The notes beneath the pieces were generated by a model. That model did no database searches and had not been told where the DNA came from. It was given only the letters and a program-made list of their open reading frames with translations. Below are positions 8,408 through 17,148 of a stretch of 64,000 bases of DNA, in pieces. The stretch comes from an uncultured Ruminococcus sp. (lineage in GTDB: Bacteria > Bacillota > Clostridia > Oscillospirales > Ruminococcaceae): positions 62,001-126,000 of the forward strand of contig CACWPL010000001.1 in the NCBI GenBank assembly GCA_902762785.1, read 5' to 3'. A program made the position numbers and the translations under genes. Every line of letters starts with the position of its first letter. Position 1 is the first letter of the stretch.

Positions 8408-9196
8408 TCAAGTCCCCTCCTTGTCTTGTGCTGTATACCACGCCTTGAAGGCCGCCTCACGGCCGGGACAGCGGCGGTCGTCATCGAAGAAGTTGCCGCT
8501 GTAGAGCAGATAGACCCAGCGGTCGAGCCGATACGGCGTCACGCCGATCTCCCTTGCCCATGTGAACATGTCGCACACGATGTCCTCCGGCGCGGCCTTC
8601 TGTCCCGTCAGCAGCGTGTGGAAGGCCGTCACGCGCTCGTCCGGCTTGGAGAGGTAGACGCAGCCGCAGTCCTTGAGATAATTGCACGCGAGCGTGAAGC
8701 CCATCCCTCTCACGGGCGCATAGACCGCCGCGATGCGCGGGAAGAGCGCACGCAGCGCGTCCGCGTCCTGCGGATCCTCTGCCGCGAGCGCCCGGATCTG
8801 CTCGGCGCCGCCGTTTTGGAGCATGTGCGCCCCGCTGACGATCCCGTCCGTCAGGCGGCGCCAGCAGGCCTGCTTGGCGGGGCTGCCGTCCTGACGGGTC
8901 TTGCCGATGTCGCCGAGCGCGGCATAGAGCGCGGGGCCGTCCGCCGGGTCGGGATAGCGCGCACAGAGCCGCGCGGCGTCACATTCCTCCAAGACGGGAT
9001 AGAGCTGCTCCCACCAGCGCCCGATCGGCGGGGCATATTGCGGCTTATAGTCCGCGAGCGACCAGACGAGCCGCTCCATCAGCGAGCTGTTCTCCGGCGG
9101 CACGGCATAGCGCGCCAGATCCTCCACCCCGGCTCCCGCCGCCATCTCCGCGACGTTCTCCTCGAGAAAACGCCATATCTTGCGAAGATTCGTCAT
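8408..9196 (-). CDS. HhH-GPD-like hypothetical protein
   Basis: A 262-residue soluble protein with no certain family. The middle and end resemble helix-hairpin-helix DNA glycosylase-like proteins: VRGMGFTLACNYLKDCG (162-178) fits a hairpin, KPDER (184-188) sits where glycosylases carry a conserved loop, and PYRLDRWVYLLYSGNFF (221-237) resembles a C-terminal signature of uncharacterised relatives. The usual catalytic Lys/Asp pair cannot be confirmed by eye. The start at 9196 overlaps the stop of the upstream HEPN-like gene as ATGA, so translation is probably coupled. A longer reading frame upstream only covers that gene antisense to its frame and lacks a binding site. Confidence 0.6.
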   Translation of the reverse strand: MTNLRKIWRFLEENVAEMAAGAGVEDLARYAVPPENSSLMERLVWSLADYKPQYAPPIGRWWEQLYPVLEECDAARLCARYPDPADGPALYAALGDIGKTRQDGSPAKQACWRRLTDGIVSGAHMLQNGGAEQIRALAAEDPQDADALRALFPRIAAVYAPVRGMGFTLACNYLKDCGCVYLSKPDERVTAFHTLLTGQKAAPEDIVCDMFTWAREIGVTPYRLDRWVYLLYSGNFFDDDRRCPGREAAFKAWYTAQDKEGT

Positions 9197-9810
9197 TTGT
9201 TCTTCGGCATCCGCGCGGCGAGGCGGATCTTGGTGCGGCGTCCCAGGGCGCGGGCGGCGTCGTTGAGGGCATCGGCGAGGTCGCCGACGAGGGCGGCATT
9301 GTGCGCGAGATCCTCCGTGACGGTGTAGATGTCCTTGTTCGGGGCGGCATGGAGGAGCGTGTTGCGGTAGCTGCGCCAATTGTCGATCTGCGCGAGCACG
9401 GCGAGGAGCGCGTCGATGTCGAGCGCGCGCAGGCCCTCCGCGAGCGCGGCGAGGTAGCGGTCCTCGGGCGCGGGCGTGTCGTTGGCGAAGAGCAGCAGCG
9501 CACGGACGGCCGCGGTCTTGCCGCCGATGCTGCGCAGGGGCGCGGGCTTGGCGGTCTCGGTGTATTTGCAGATGATCTCGGTGAGCAGCGGGCGCGTGCG
9601 GCGGTTGCCGAGGCTGGTGCCGTCCGGCTCGGCGATCACGCCGGCAGCCCAGAGGAACGCGTCCAGTCTGTCCTCGAGGATGGTCTGGCCGTGGAGCATG
9701 GCCTCGTACAGAAAGCCGTGCTTCATGGCGAGCTTGTAGCGGGCGGTCATGGCCTTGTAGGTCATGGCCTTTTCGGCGCTGTTCTGTGCTTTCTCGTTCT
9801 CTTTCGACAT
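9193..9810 (-). CDS. HEPN-like protein with Rx4H motif
   Basis: A 205-residue, mostly helical protein. Residues 149-154 read RNTLLH, an R-N-x3-H motif that in HEPN domains forms a metal-independent RNase site. The early segment HGFLYEAMLHGQTILEDRLDAFL (30-52, quoted in part: AMLHGQTILEDRLDAF) resembles the long HEPN helix in which a small helical unit pairs with a partner. No nucleotidyltransferase partner lies beside it; the next gene, overlapping by ATGA, is the HhH-like protein. The start at 9810 has AGGAGGTG at the right distance; the longer in-frame ATG at 9837 has none. RNase activity is an inference from motif only. Confidence 0.6.
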   Translation of the reverse strand: MSKENEKAQNSAEKAMTYKAMTARYKLAMKHGFLYEAMLHGQTILEDRLDAFLWAAGVIAEPDGTSLGNRRTRPLLTEIICKYTETAKPAPLRSIGGKTAAVRALLLFANDTPAPEDRYLAALAEGLRALDIDALLAVLAQIDNWRSYRNTLLHAAPNKDIYTVTEDLAHNAALVGDLADALNDAARALGRRTKIRLAARMPKNK

Positions 9811-9954
9811 AAGATACACCTCCTGATCTTCCCGCATCGCTGCGGTGTTGTCTTTATTATACCATGATCGTCGAGGTGTGTCAAATGGCGGCGAGATATG
9901 GCAGATCTGCTCAATTTTACTTGTTGAGATCGTGCAGCTTTTTTTTCAAACGCC

Positions 9955-9983
9955 TTGCTTTTTTGTGCAGGATGTGCTAGGAT
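9955..9983 (+). promoter_or_regulatory. Sigma-A promoter of the dockerin gene
   Basis: TTGCTT (9955-9960) and TAGGAT (9978-9983) with a 17-bp spacer, giving a leader of about 60 bases before the ATG at 10050. Confidence 0.7.
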
Positions 9984-10049
9984 AAGGACAGAGGGACGCG
10001 GTGCGTCCTCGTGAAAAAACGCCCCATCTCACCGAAAGGAGGATGCATT

Positions 10050-10856
10050 ATGAAACGAACAAGACGCTTTACCGCCGCTTTGACGGCCTTGCTCATGACC
10101 ATGCTGACGGCGCCGCTCGCTGCCGATGCCGTGTCGCAAGAGCCGATCATCAACGCGGACTCGGATTCCTTCACGATCACGGACAGCATCCTCACGGTCA
10201 GCGAGCCAGTCGATGTCTTTACGGAGGCACAGGAGCTGGGGATCTATGTGGTCGTGGTGCGCCTCGGCATCCCCCGGGAATACGATGAGCAGTATTTCTG
10301 GGTCCTCCCGATCAACAGGGACGGCACGATCCACCTGGGCGATCCGTCGGAACGGATCTTGTACTACACCGAGCTCCGTGACACGCTGCGTGATCCGGAG
10401 CTCACGATGCTCCGGGAGGACGCCTTTACTGTCGGGGACGTCTTCTATCTGGAGCGATGGGGGAAGGTCTTGATGTGGCCGGGGGAATATTTGCCGGACT
10501 TTGCGCCTTCCGGCAAGGAGTGGGAGGGCTCGCTCGACCCGAGGATCAGCCGGATCCACTACAAGGGGAACCTCATCGACATGCTCGGGGAGGACCTGCG
10601 CGAGCCGCTGCGGCAGGCCGCGGCGTACTCGATCCGCCTGTTCGATGGCTATGTCGACCCGGAGCAGTTCACCATCGGCGACACCACCGATGACGGCACG
10701 ATCGACATCCTCGACTGCATCGCGCTGAACAAGTCGCTCATCGGCGGGCTCGACCTCACGAACTGCGGCTATGCGGCCGCGGACGTGGACGGGGACCACA
10801 CCATCACCACGACCGATGCGCTCTGCCTCCTGCGCAAGATCGTCCATCTCGAATGA
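10050..10856 (+). CDS. Secreted protein with C-terminal type I dockerin
   Basis: A 268-residue protein with a signal peptide (MKRTRRFTAALTALLMTMLT, cleavage probably after the ADA near residue 30). The last 60 residues (about 210-268) form a dockerin with two calcium-binding repeats, DTTDDGTIDILD and ADVDGDHTITTTDALCLLRK, each followed by a helix. Dockerins bind cohesins, so this protein is expected to be part of a cellulosome-like complex or to be held on the cell surface. The first 180 residues of the mature protein match no module I know; they are not an obvious glycoside hydrolase. The start is set by AAAGGAGG upstream of 10050. Confidence 0.85.
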   Translation: MKRTRRFTAALTALLMTMLTAPLAADAVSQEPIINADSDSFTITDSILTVSEPVDVFTEAQELGIYVVVVRLGIPREYDEQYFWVLPINRDGTIHLGDPSERILYYTELRDTLRDPELTMLREDAFTVGDVFYLERWGKVLMWPGEYLPDFAPSGKEWEGSLDPRISRIHYKGNLIDMLGEDLREPLRQAAAYSIRLFDGYVDPEQFTIGDTTDDGTIDILDCIALNKSLIGGLDLTNCGYAAADVDGDHTITTTDALCLLRKIVHLE

Positions 10857-10874
10857 CGCTGGATAGGACAAAAG

Positions 10875-10907
10875 ACCGCCTCCCCACACGCGGGAGGCGG
10901 TATTTTT
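10875..10907 (+). terminator. Terminator after the dockerin gene
   Basis: A 10-bp perfect stem (10875-10884 with 10892-10901) followed by AUUUUU. A second hairpin, 10920-10952, lies closer to the convergent solute-binding gene but has no good U run. Confidence 0.88.
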
Positions 10908-10964
10908 CGACAGCTTGCCGCCCTCCCCGCATCGGCTGGGAGGGCGGCTCATCGTCAGCGCAGA

Positions 10965-12365
10965 TCAGGAGAGCGCTGCGTTATAGGTCTTGAGGACGTC
11001 GTCGATGGCGGCGGACCAGTTGTCGCGGAGCACGGCCCAGCTATCGACCTCGTCATAGGTCAGCAGGGCGTCCATGAGGTTGTTCATGATGCCGCGGGTC
11101 TCGTAGGTGTACTCGCCGTCGCCGTACATGGTCGAGCCCATGCCGTAGCCGAAGTCGAACACGGTCGTGGTATCGGCCTTATAGCTCTCGATCGCGTCAT
11201 ACTGCTCCTCGGTGATGTAGCTGAGCACGACGCCGGAGGCAGAGGTGTTCGGGATCAGCGCCTTCTCCTTGGCAGCGGCCAGGTAGTCCTCCTGGGTCGC
11301 TGCGAGACGCTCGCAGAGGATGTAGGTCGCCACGGCATCGCCGCGCGTGGAGTTCTTGACGAGCATCTTGGCCGCGAAGTTGCCGCAGAGGTAATACTCA
11401 TCCGCATCCGGGGACTTCGGGAACGGGACGACCATGATGTCCGCATCCTGGTTATTGGCGTTCGAGGCACCCAGCGACCAGTCGGCCATGCCGTAGAAGA
11501 GGATGTTGTGGGTGTCCGGGAAGTAGCTGTACCAGTTCGGGTCGTAGAGGTTCAGGCTGTGCATCTCGGCCATGAGGTTCTCGGCGGCCTCGATGTCGGG
11601 GTCGTTGATGTTATTGGTGAACTGCTTGCCGTCGAAGTTGATGATGGTCTTGCCGGTGGACTGCACCATCGCCTGACCGAACCAGCCCGCGATGCCGTAG
11701 CGCTCGGAGCCGTCGCCGTTGGCCACGAACTTCTTCATCATCTCCATGAAAGCGTCCCAATCCCACTCGCCGTCCTGGTAGAGCTCATAGGGATCGTCCA
11801 GGCCGTTCTCCTCGCAGAGCTGGCGGGAATAGGTGATGAGCAGCGGGTCGGAGATGGCATAGGGGATGACGTAGTGCTTGCCGTTGTACTCGTACATGTC
11901 GATGGCGTCGCGCATGTCGTCCCAGATCTCGTCGTCGAGGTCGATATAGTCATCGAGCGGTTGGTACTGATCCTTGTAGACGCCGTTCGGCACCGCGTCC
12001 CACTCATAGGGGAACATATCCACCGGCTCGCCGCCGAGGATGCGGTTGGTCAGCGTGTCGAACTTGTTGTCGGACGTACACTGCACCCACTCCACCTTAC
12101 CGTGGAACTGGTCCTCGAACAGGCTCAGGGCGACGCTGCGGTCCTGGTTGTTCTGCGGGTTGAGGTCATAGGTCGCGAGCCAGTAGATCGGCTCCCCGCC
12201 CAGATCGATCTCGTTCTCCACCTCCGCCGCGGAGATGGCCACATCGTCCTCGGACTTGTAGTGGCTGCTGGTCTCGGCCGACTCCGTACCGCCGGAGCAG
12301 GCAGTCGCGGCCGCCAGGAGCGTCAGGCTCATCAGCGCGGCAAGGATCCTCGTCATTTTCTTCAT
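10965..12365 (-). CDS. Extracellular solute-binding lipoprotein (sugar ABC transporter type)
   Basis: A 466-residue family 1 solute-binding protein. The signal MKKMTRILAALMSLTLLAA runs into the lipobox AATAC, with lipidation at Cys23. The mature protein has the usual pattern of carbohydrate-binding proteins, including aromatic-rich phrases such as YQPLDDYIDLDDEIWDD and DGEWDWDAFMEMMKKF. No permease or ATPase gene is next to it, so it is an orphan that must pair with components encoded elsewhere. The start at 12365 was chosen because it gives a standard signal; the ribosome binding site is weak. Substrate is unknown; an oligosaccharide is plausible in a fibre degrader. Confidence 0.85.
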   Translation of the reverse strand: MKKMTRILAALMSLTLLAAATACSGGTESAETSSHYKSEDDVAISAAEVENEIDLGGEPIYWLATYDLNPQNNQDRSVALSLFEDQFHGKVEWVQCTSDNKFDTLTNRILGGEPVDMFPYEWDAVPNGVYKDQYQPLDDYIDLDDEIWDDMRDAIDMYEYNGKHYVIPYAISDPLLITYSRQLCEENGLDDPYELYQDGEWDWDAFMEMMKKFVANGDGSERYGIAGWFGQAMVQSTGKTIINFDGKQFTNNINDPDIEAAENLMAEMHSLNLYDPNWYSYFPDTHNILFYGMADWSLGASNANNQDADIMVVPFPKSPDADEYYLCGNFAAKMLVKNSTRGDAVATYILCERLAATQEDYLAAAKEKALIPNTSASGVVLSYITEEQYDAIESYKADTTTVFDFGYGMGSTMYGDGEYTYETRGIMNNLMDALLTYDEVDSWAVLRDNWSAAIDDVLKTYNAALS

Positions 12366-12455
12366 GATACACCATCTTCTTTCTGTTTCGTTCGGCACTG
12401 GAGCAGCGCCCTTCTCTTCTGTTTCCGTCGCCGGCGCACGGCCGGCCTTATCCTT

Positions 12456-12484
12456 ATTATACCGTTTTTGTGCCGGATCGTCAA
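12456..12484 (-). promoter_or_regulatory. Sigma-A promoter of the solute-binding protein gene
   Basis: TTGACG (12479-12484) and TATAAT (12456-12461) on the minus strand with a 17-bp spacer. The leader is about 85 bases. Confidence 0.8.
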
Positions 12485-12500
12485 TAGAATCAGCAATATT

Positions 12501-13580
12501 TTAACCGTTTTGTGAATTTGTTGAGACCTCGTCGGATAGATCTGCCTGCCGCAGGACGGCGCCGGGGTAGTAATAGGCGAGGATCTCCTCGTAGGTGGCG
12601 CCGTCCTGCGCCATCGCGTTCGCGCCGTACTGGCTCATGCCGACGGCGTGGCCGTAGCCGTGGGTGGTGAAGCGGAAGGTGCCGTCCTCGTAGGCGATCG
12701 TGAAGATGGCCGAGCGCAGTCCAAGGAGACGGCGCAGCTCCTGCCCGGTGAAGACCGTGTCGCCGAAGCGCACCTGGAGCACCGTCCCGGCGGCGGAGCA
12801 CTCGGCGGCGCCGAACCACTCCGCCGCGTCCCCCTCGACCGTGACGCCCTCACGGGCGCCGCGGAGGAGGGCGAGGACGTCCTCGGCGGGGAGCGCCACG
12901 CTGTCCTCGAACTGCGGCGCCTCGCAGTCCTGCGCGCTCTCGACGCTTTGCAGATAGGGGACGTCCGTCCCCCAGACATGCGCGGCGGACTCCGTGCGTC
13001 CGCCGGACATGGCGTGGAAGGCCGCGATGATCGGCTCGTCCTCGTAGACCAGCATCATTTCCACAACTTCATCGACCGCTGTGGAAAGTCGGGCGTCATA
13101 CTCGTCCGCACGGTCGCCCCACCGCACGCGCAGCTCGCTCTCGGGGAGATAGGCCTGGCTCCGGGCGGGGTCGTCGGTGAGGTCGGCGCCCTGGAGGTCG
13201 GCGTGGGCGGCGCCGGTCATGGCCTGCCGCTCGGCATAGGTGTGCGCGGCCACGACCTGCGCTTTCAGGGCCTCCTCCTCGAAGGTCGCGGGCATCTCCG
13301 CCCCGACGGCGCCGATCAGGTAGTCCCGCACGGGGACCTCGCGCACCGTCCCGGTCGCTGTCTCGAGGATCCGGTAGCTCGCACGGGCACGGAAGGGCGC
13401 GTTTTCCACTTCTTCTGGGGGAGATGTGGAAAGTTCGGCCGTCTCCGCCTCGGTGACGGCCTCTGCGGCAGGCCCGTCCGTCTGCACGGAGGGGGCGTCG
13501 GTGGGGAGGATGGCCGGGAGCACCGGCAGCAGCGTCAGACAGGCGGCGGTCAGGAGCCGCCGCAGGATGTGTTTTTTCAT
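12501..13580 (-). CDS. spoIID: Stage II sporulation protein D (SpoIID/LytB domain)
   Basis: SpoIID is a membrane-anchored lytic transglycosylase that thins peptidoglycan during engulfment of the forespore. The 359-residue protein has an N-terminal anchor (about 8-27), a low-complexity linker rich in Ala, Glu and Thr to residue 60, then the SpoIID domain. GAVGAEMPATFEEEALKAQ (part: GAEMPATFEEEALKAQ, 93-108) holds the conserved glutamate, here E95, and the C-terminus has the family signature HGYGHAVGMSQYGANAMA (quoted part of the consensus). Some SpoIID-domain proteins act outside sporulation, but gpr and ytaF in this window favour a sporulation role. Confidence 0.88.
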   Translation of the reverse strand: MKKHILRRLLTAACLTLLPVLPAILPTDAPSVQTDGPAAEAVTEAETAELSTSPPEEVENAPFRARASYRILETATGTVREVPVRDYLIGAVGAEMPATFEEEALKAQVVAAHTYAERQAMTGAAHADLQGADLTDDPARSQAYLPESELRVRWGDRADEYDARLSTAVDEVVEMMLVYEDEPIIAAFHAMSGGRTESAAHVWGTDVPYLQSVESAQDCEAPQFEDSVALPAEDVLALLRGAREGVTVEGDAAEWFGAAECSAAGTVLQVRFGDTVFTGQELRRLLGLRSAIFTIAYEDGTFRFTTHGYGHAVGMSQYGANAMAQDGATYEEILAYYYPGAVLRQADLSDEVSTNSQNG

Positions 13581-13650
13581 AGTGGAGACCTCCCATTGTC
13601 CCTAGACCGATCCTTTTGTGACGTTCCTGCCCGATCCTTCCGCCTTTTCC

Positions 13651-13679
13651 TTGACTTGACGGTGGAAAAGTGCTATAAT
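13651..13679 (+). promoter_or_regulatory. Strong sigma-A promoter of the citrate synthase cluster
   Basis: TTGACT (13651-13656) and TATAAT (13674-13679) with a 17-bp spacer and an extended -10 (TGC before TATAAT). It probably drives the long rightward gene chain beginning at 13726. Confidence 0.88.
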
Positions 13680-13725
13680 GAGTTGTAGGCTCCCGATAAT
13701 AAGTATATAAAGGAGGACACGAACG

Positions 13726-15084
13726 ATGAGTAAGGTCTTTTCAAATGCGGATATGCAGAATCTATGCGAGGAACTGCGCCAGAATTCGCGCATCGACCAG
13801 AATCTGTATACCAAGTTCCATATCAAGCGCGGTCTGCGCCGTTCCGACGGCACCGGCGTGCTCGCAGGCATCACCAATATCTGTAACGTCCACGGCTATG
13901 TGGTCAATGAGGGCGAGGTAGAGCCGATCCCCGGTGAGCTGATCTACCGCGGCTACCACATCGGCGACCTCGTCAAGGGCGCGGAGAAGGACGGCCGCTT
14001 CGGCTATGAGGAGACGGTCTATCTGCTGCTCTTCGGCAAGCTCCCGACCGCCGACCAGCTCGAGGCCTTCGACCACTATCTCTCCATGCACCGCGCACTG
14101 CCGTCCGGCTTCGTGGTGGATATGATGATGAAGGCGCCGTCCAACAACATCATGAACAAGCTCGCGCGCTCCGTGCTCGCGCTGTATTCCTACAATGAGA
14201 ACGACTGCGAGGACACCTCCCTCGAGACCGAGATGCGCACGGCCATCTCCCTGATCGCGCGGATGCCGATCCTGATGGTCAATGCCTACCAGGTCAAGCG
14301 CAAGCACTTCGATAACCAGACCCTCTTCATGCACCCCCTGCGCCCCGAGGAGCGCACGGCGGAGACCATCCTCTCGATGCTCCGTCCCGACCGGCAGTAT
14401 ACCCCGGAGGAGTCGCATCTGCTCGACACGCTGCTCATGCTCCATGCCGAGCACGGCGGCGGCAACAACTCCACCTTCACCTGCCGCGTCCTGACATCCT
14501 CCGGCACCGACCCGTATTCGGCCTATTCCAGCGCCATCTCCGCGCTGAAGGGCCCCAAGCACGGCGGCGCCAACATCAAGGTCTCCGCGCAGCTCGAGGA
14601 GTTCAAGCGTGAGATAAAGCATTGGGACAACGAGGGCGAGGTCGCGGACTATATCCGCAAGGTGCTCCGCAAGGAGGCCGGCGACGGCACCGGCCTGATC
14701 TACGGCATGGGCCACGCGGTCTACACCCTCTCCGACCCTCGCGCCGTCATCCTCAAGAAGAAGGCCTTCAAGCTCGCCGAGGGCAAGGAGATCGAGGCCG
14801 AGTTCCACCTGCTCGACACCATCGAGCGCCTGACGCCCGTCCTCATGAAGGAGGAGCGCGGCGTGGAGAAGGCGTTCTGCGCGAACGTGGACATGTATTC
14901 CGGCCTCGTGTACCGGATGCTGAACATCCCCGAGGAGCTGTATACGCCCCTCTTCGCCGTCTCCCGCATGGCCGGCTGGGCGGCGCACCGCATGGAGGAG
15001 CTGCTGACCGGCGGCCGCATCATCCGTCCGGCCTACAAGGCGCTCCCGAAGGTGCAGACCTATGTTCCGATCGCGAAGCGCTGA
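13726..15084 (+). CDS. gltA: Citrate synthase
   Basis: Condenses oxaloacetate with acetyl-CoA to citrate. The 452-residue protein is of the longer type found in Clostridia. Active-site regions are visible: the first His in LMLHAEHGGGNNSTF (His of AEHGGG), the second in YGMGHAVYTLSDPRA, and the Asp in AFCANVDMYSGLVY. GPKHGGAN is the CoA-binding signature. AAAGGAGGA precedes the ATG at 13726. No other citric-acid-cycle gene is adjacent; in anaerobes the enzyme usually serves glutamate synthesis. A methylcitrate synthase activity cannot be excluded. The following lipoprotein gene overlaps its end by 23 bases. Confidence 0.93.
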   Translation: MSKVFSNADMQNLCEELRQNSRIDQNLYTKFHIKRGLRRSDGTGVLAGITNICNVHGYVVNEGEVEPIPGELIYRGYHIGDLVKGAEKDGRFGYEETVYLLLFGKLPTADQLEAFDHYLSMHRALPSGFVVDMMMKAPSNNIMNKLARSVLALYSYNENDCEDTSLETEMRTAISLIARMPILMVNAYQVKRKHFDNQTLFMHPLRPEERTAETILSMLRPDRQYTPEESHLLDTLLMLHAEHGGGNNSTFTCRVLTSSGTDPYSAYSSAISALKGPKHGGANIKVSAQLEEFKREIKHWDNEGEVADYIRKVLRKEAGDGTGLIYGMGHAVYTLSDPRAVILKKKAFKLAEGKEIEAEFHLLDTIERLTPVLMKEERGVEKAFCANVDMYSGLVYRMLNIPEELYTPLFAVSRMAGWAAHRMEELLTGGRIIRPAYKALPKVQTYVPIAKR

Positions 15085-16396
15085 CCGCATCGCGGCGCTC
15101 GTGACAGCGGGCGCATATCTGCTGCTCACGGGATGCTCCGCGAGCATCAATGTCGACCAGATGCTCACGCCCCCCAAGCTCTCCGCCCAGCAGGAGCAGA
15201 TCTACCAGGCGCTGACCGATGCCACCGGCACGGACATCCGCCTGAAATACCCCAAGCGCGGCGCCTATCTGTCCGCCTTCATCGTGGAGGACATCGACGG
15301 TGACGGCGCGGACGAGGCGATCGTGTTCTACGAGAGCAGCGCCTCGCCGCTCCCGGACACGGGACTGCGCATCAACGTCCTCGACCGCATCGACGGCGAA
15401 TGGCTCTCCATCTGTGACCGCAGCGCCGACGGGACGGAGATCGAGAAGGTCGTGATATCGCCCCTCGGCACGAGCGACCGCGTGAACATCATCATCGGCT
15501 GGTCGACGGCCAACACGGCCGAGAAGTCCGTCAGCATCTATTCCTACAGCGACGGCTACCTCGACCAGACCTTCGCCCACAGCTACGCGCTCTTCGACGT
15601 GGCCGACACCGGCAGCGGACAGGCAGGCCCCGACCTGATCCTGCTCGGCGCCAAGACGACCACCGACCCCGCCTATGCAGCCGTCTACCGGCTCGAGGAC
15701 GATGCGCGCTACCATGAGTATAAATACAATTTCCGCGACACCTTCGCCTACAGCGACTACAGCCAGCTCGTCTACGGGCGCACGGCCGATGGCCATGTGC
15801 TGCTCTACATCGACGCCGCGACCGGCACCTCCGGCCTCCAGACCGAGGTGCTCTGCATGGACGATGTCTCCCTGACGAACATGCTCGAGCGCTGCGGCGC
15901 CAAGCCCGAGGACACCGTCCGCCGTGCCGGTCTGAGCACGGCCGATGTCGATGGGGACGGCGTGCCGGAGATCCCGGTGCAGTCGGTGTTCCGCGGCTAT
16001 GAGGATGCCGCTGAATCCGAGCAGATGCGCCAGACCCGCTGGCTCCGTCTCACGGAGGACAGGGTCTATGCGCGGCACTACAGCTATTACAGCACCGGCG
16101 GCGGCTATGCCGTCCTGCTGCCGGAGTCGTGGCGCAACCGCGTGACGGTCATGAACGACGCCGTCTCCGGGGAGCTGCGGTTCGTGGTCTATGACGGCCA
16201 GTGGACGGACGACAGTCCCGTCCTCCTGCGCGTCTACATCGCCTACGATGCCGCCGACCTCAGCGACCATCTCTCCGACGGCTTCGAGCTGCTCCATACC
16301 AAGGGCACGGCCAGCTATCTCGTCCGTGCCGAGCAGGGTCAGGACCTGTCCCTCTCGCTCGGCGACCTGCTGCCGTGCTTCCGGTTCCTGAATTGA
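15062..16396 (+). CDS. Lipoprotein with VCBS/EF-hand-like calcium loops
   Basis: A 444-residue lipoprotein: basic start (MFRSRSADR), hydrophobic stretch, lipobox LLLTGC with Cys25. Two Asp-rich loops, VEDIDGDGADE and TADVDGDGVPE, resemble calcium-binding repeats of FG-GAP/VCBS proteins. The rest is beta-rich with no family I know. The gene starts inside citrate synthase (23-base overlap) and is followed 50 bases later by a response regulator and histidine kinase, so it could be an extracellular sensor accessory or a target of that system; this is inference from position only. Confidence 0.8.
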   Translation: MFRSRSADRIAALVTAGAYLLLTGCSASINVDQMLTPPKLSAQQEQIYQALTDATGTDIRLKYPKRGAYLSAFIVEDIDGDGADEAIVFYESSASPLPDTGLRINVLDRIDGEWLSICDRSADGTEIEKVVISPLGTSDRVNIIIGWSTANTAEKSVSIYSYSDGYLDQTFAHSYALFDVADTGSGQAGPDLILLGAKTTTDPAYAAVYRLEDDARYHEYKYNFRDTFAYSDYSQLVYGRTADGHVLLYIDAATGTSGLQTEVLCMDDVSLTNMLERCGAKPEDTVRRAGLSTADVDGDGVPEIPVQSVFRGYEDAAESEQMRQTRWLRLTEDRVYARHYSYYSTGGGYAVLLPESWRNRVTVMNDAVSGELRFVVYDGQWTDDSPVLLRVYIAYDAADLSDHLSDGFELLHTKGTASYLVRAEQGQDLSLSLGDLLPCFRFLN

Positions 16397-16446
16397 CCGC
16401 GGATGCCTGTGCGTCCTGCGATATTTCTTAAAAAGGAGGTCTCCCT

Positions 16447-17148
16447 ATGAAAAGGATCCTTGTTTGTGAGGATGAGGATGTCATCCGCGACTGCGTGGTC
16501 ATCAACCTCAAGCGCGCCGGCTACGAGGTGGTCGACGTCAACAGCGGTGAGGCCGCGCTCCAGAAGTTCGACGACGAGGGCGGCAATTTCGACATCGTCC
16601 TCCTTGACATCATGATGCCCGGCATCGACGGCTTCACCGTCTGCAAGCGGCTCCGCGAGAAGAGCTCCACCCTCGGCATCATCATGCTCACCGCCCGCAC
16701 CCAGGAGATGGACAAGGTCAGCGGCCTTATGATCGGCGCCGATGACTACATCACCAAGCCCTTCTCCCTCTCCGAGCTGACCGCGCGCGTGGACGCCATC
16801 TACCGCCGCGTCTGCATGAGCTTCATCCATGACGAGTCCAGTCCCGTCATCGAGTCCGGCCCCTTCACGCTGAACCTCAAGAGCCGCACCGTGGCCAAGA
16901 ACGGCGTGCCGATCGACCTGACCCAGGTGGAGTACCAGATCCTCGAATACTTCATGAACAACAAGAACACCGCCCTCGACCGCGCGAGCATCCTCGGGCA
17001 TATCTGGGGCGAGAACTACTACGGCGACTACAAGATCGTCGACGTCAACATCCGCCGCATCCGACTGAAGATCGAGGATGAGCCCTCGAATCCGCAGTAT
17101 ATCGTCACCATCTGGGGCTACGGCTACAAGTGGAATGATAAAGCTTAA
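16447..17148 (+). CDS. OmpR/PhoB-family response regulator
   Basis: A 233-residue two-domain regulator. The receiver has the acidic pocket EDED near 8-11, the phosphorylated Asp54 in LLDIMMPG, the Thr in MLTAR and the Lys in ITKPFS. The winged-helix DNA-binding domain starts at about 130 and ends with the family signature VTIWGYGYKWNDKA. A strong AAAAGGAGG site lies ahead. The cognate kinase gene overlaps its 3' end by 14 bases. Sequence resembles WalR/PhoP-type regulators, but the regulon is unknown. Confidence 0.93.
   Translation: MKRILVCEDEDVIRDCVVINLKRAGYEVVDVNSGEAALQKFDDEGGNFDIVLLDIMMPGIDGFTVCKRLREKSSTLGIIMLTARTQEMDKVSGLMIGADDYITKPFSLSELTARVDAIYRRVCMSFIHDESSPVIESGPFTLNLKSRTVAKNGVPIDLTQVEYQILEYFMNNKNTALDRASILGHIWGENYYGDYKIVDVNIRRIRLKIEDEPSNPQYIVTIWGYGYKWNDKA

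Noticed and set aside
13051..13430. TTTCCAC...GTGGAAA inverted pairs within spoIID
   Set aside because: They occur inside the coding sequence and are loosely spaced; I see no supporting context for a regulatory role.
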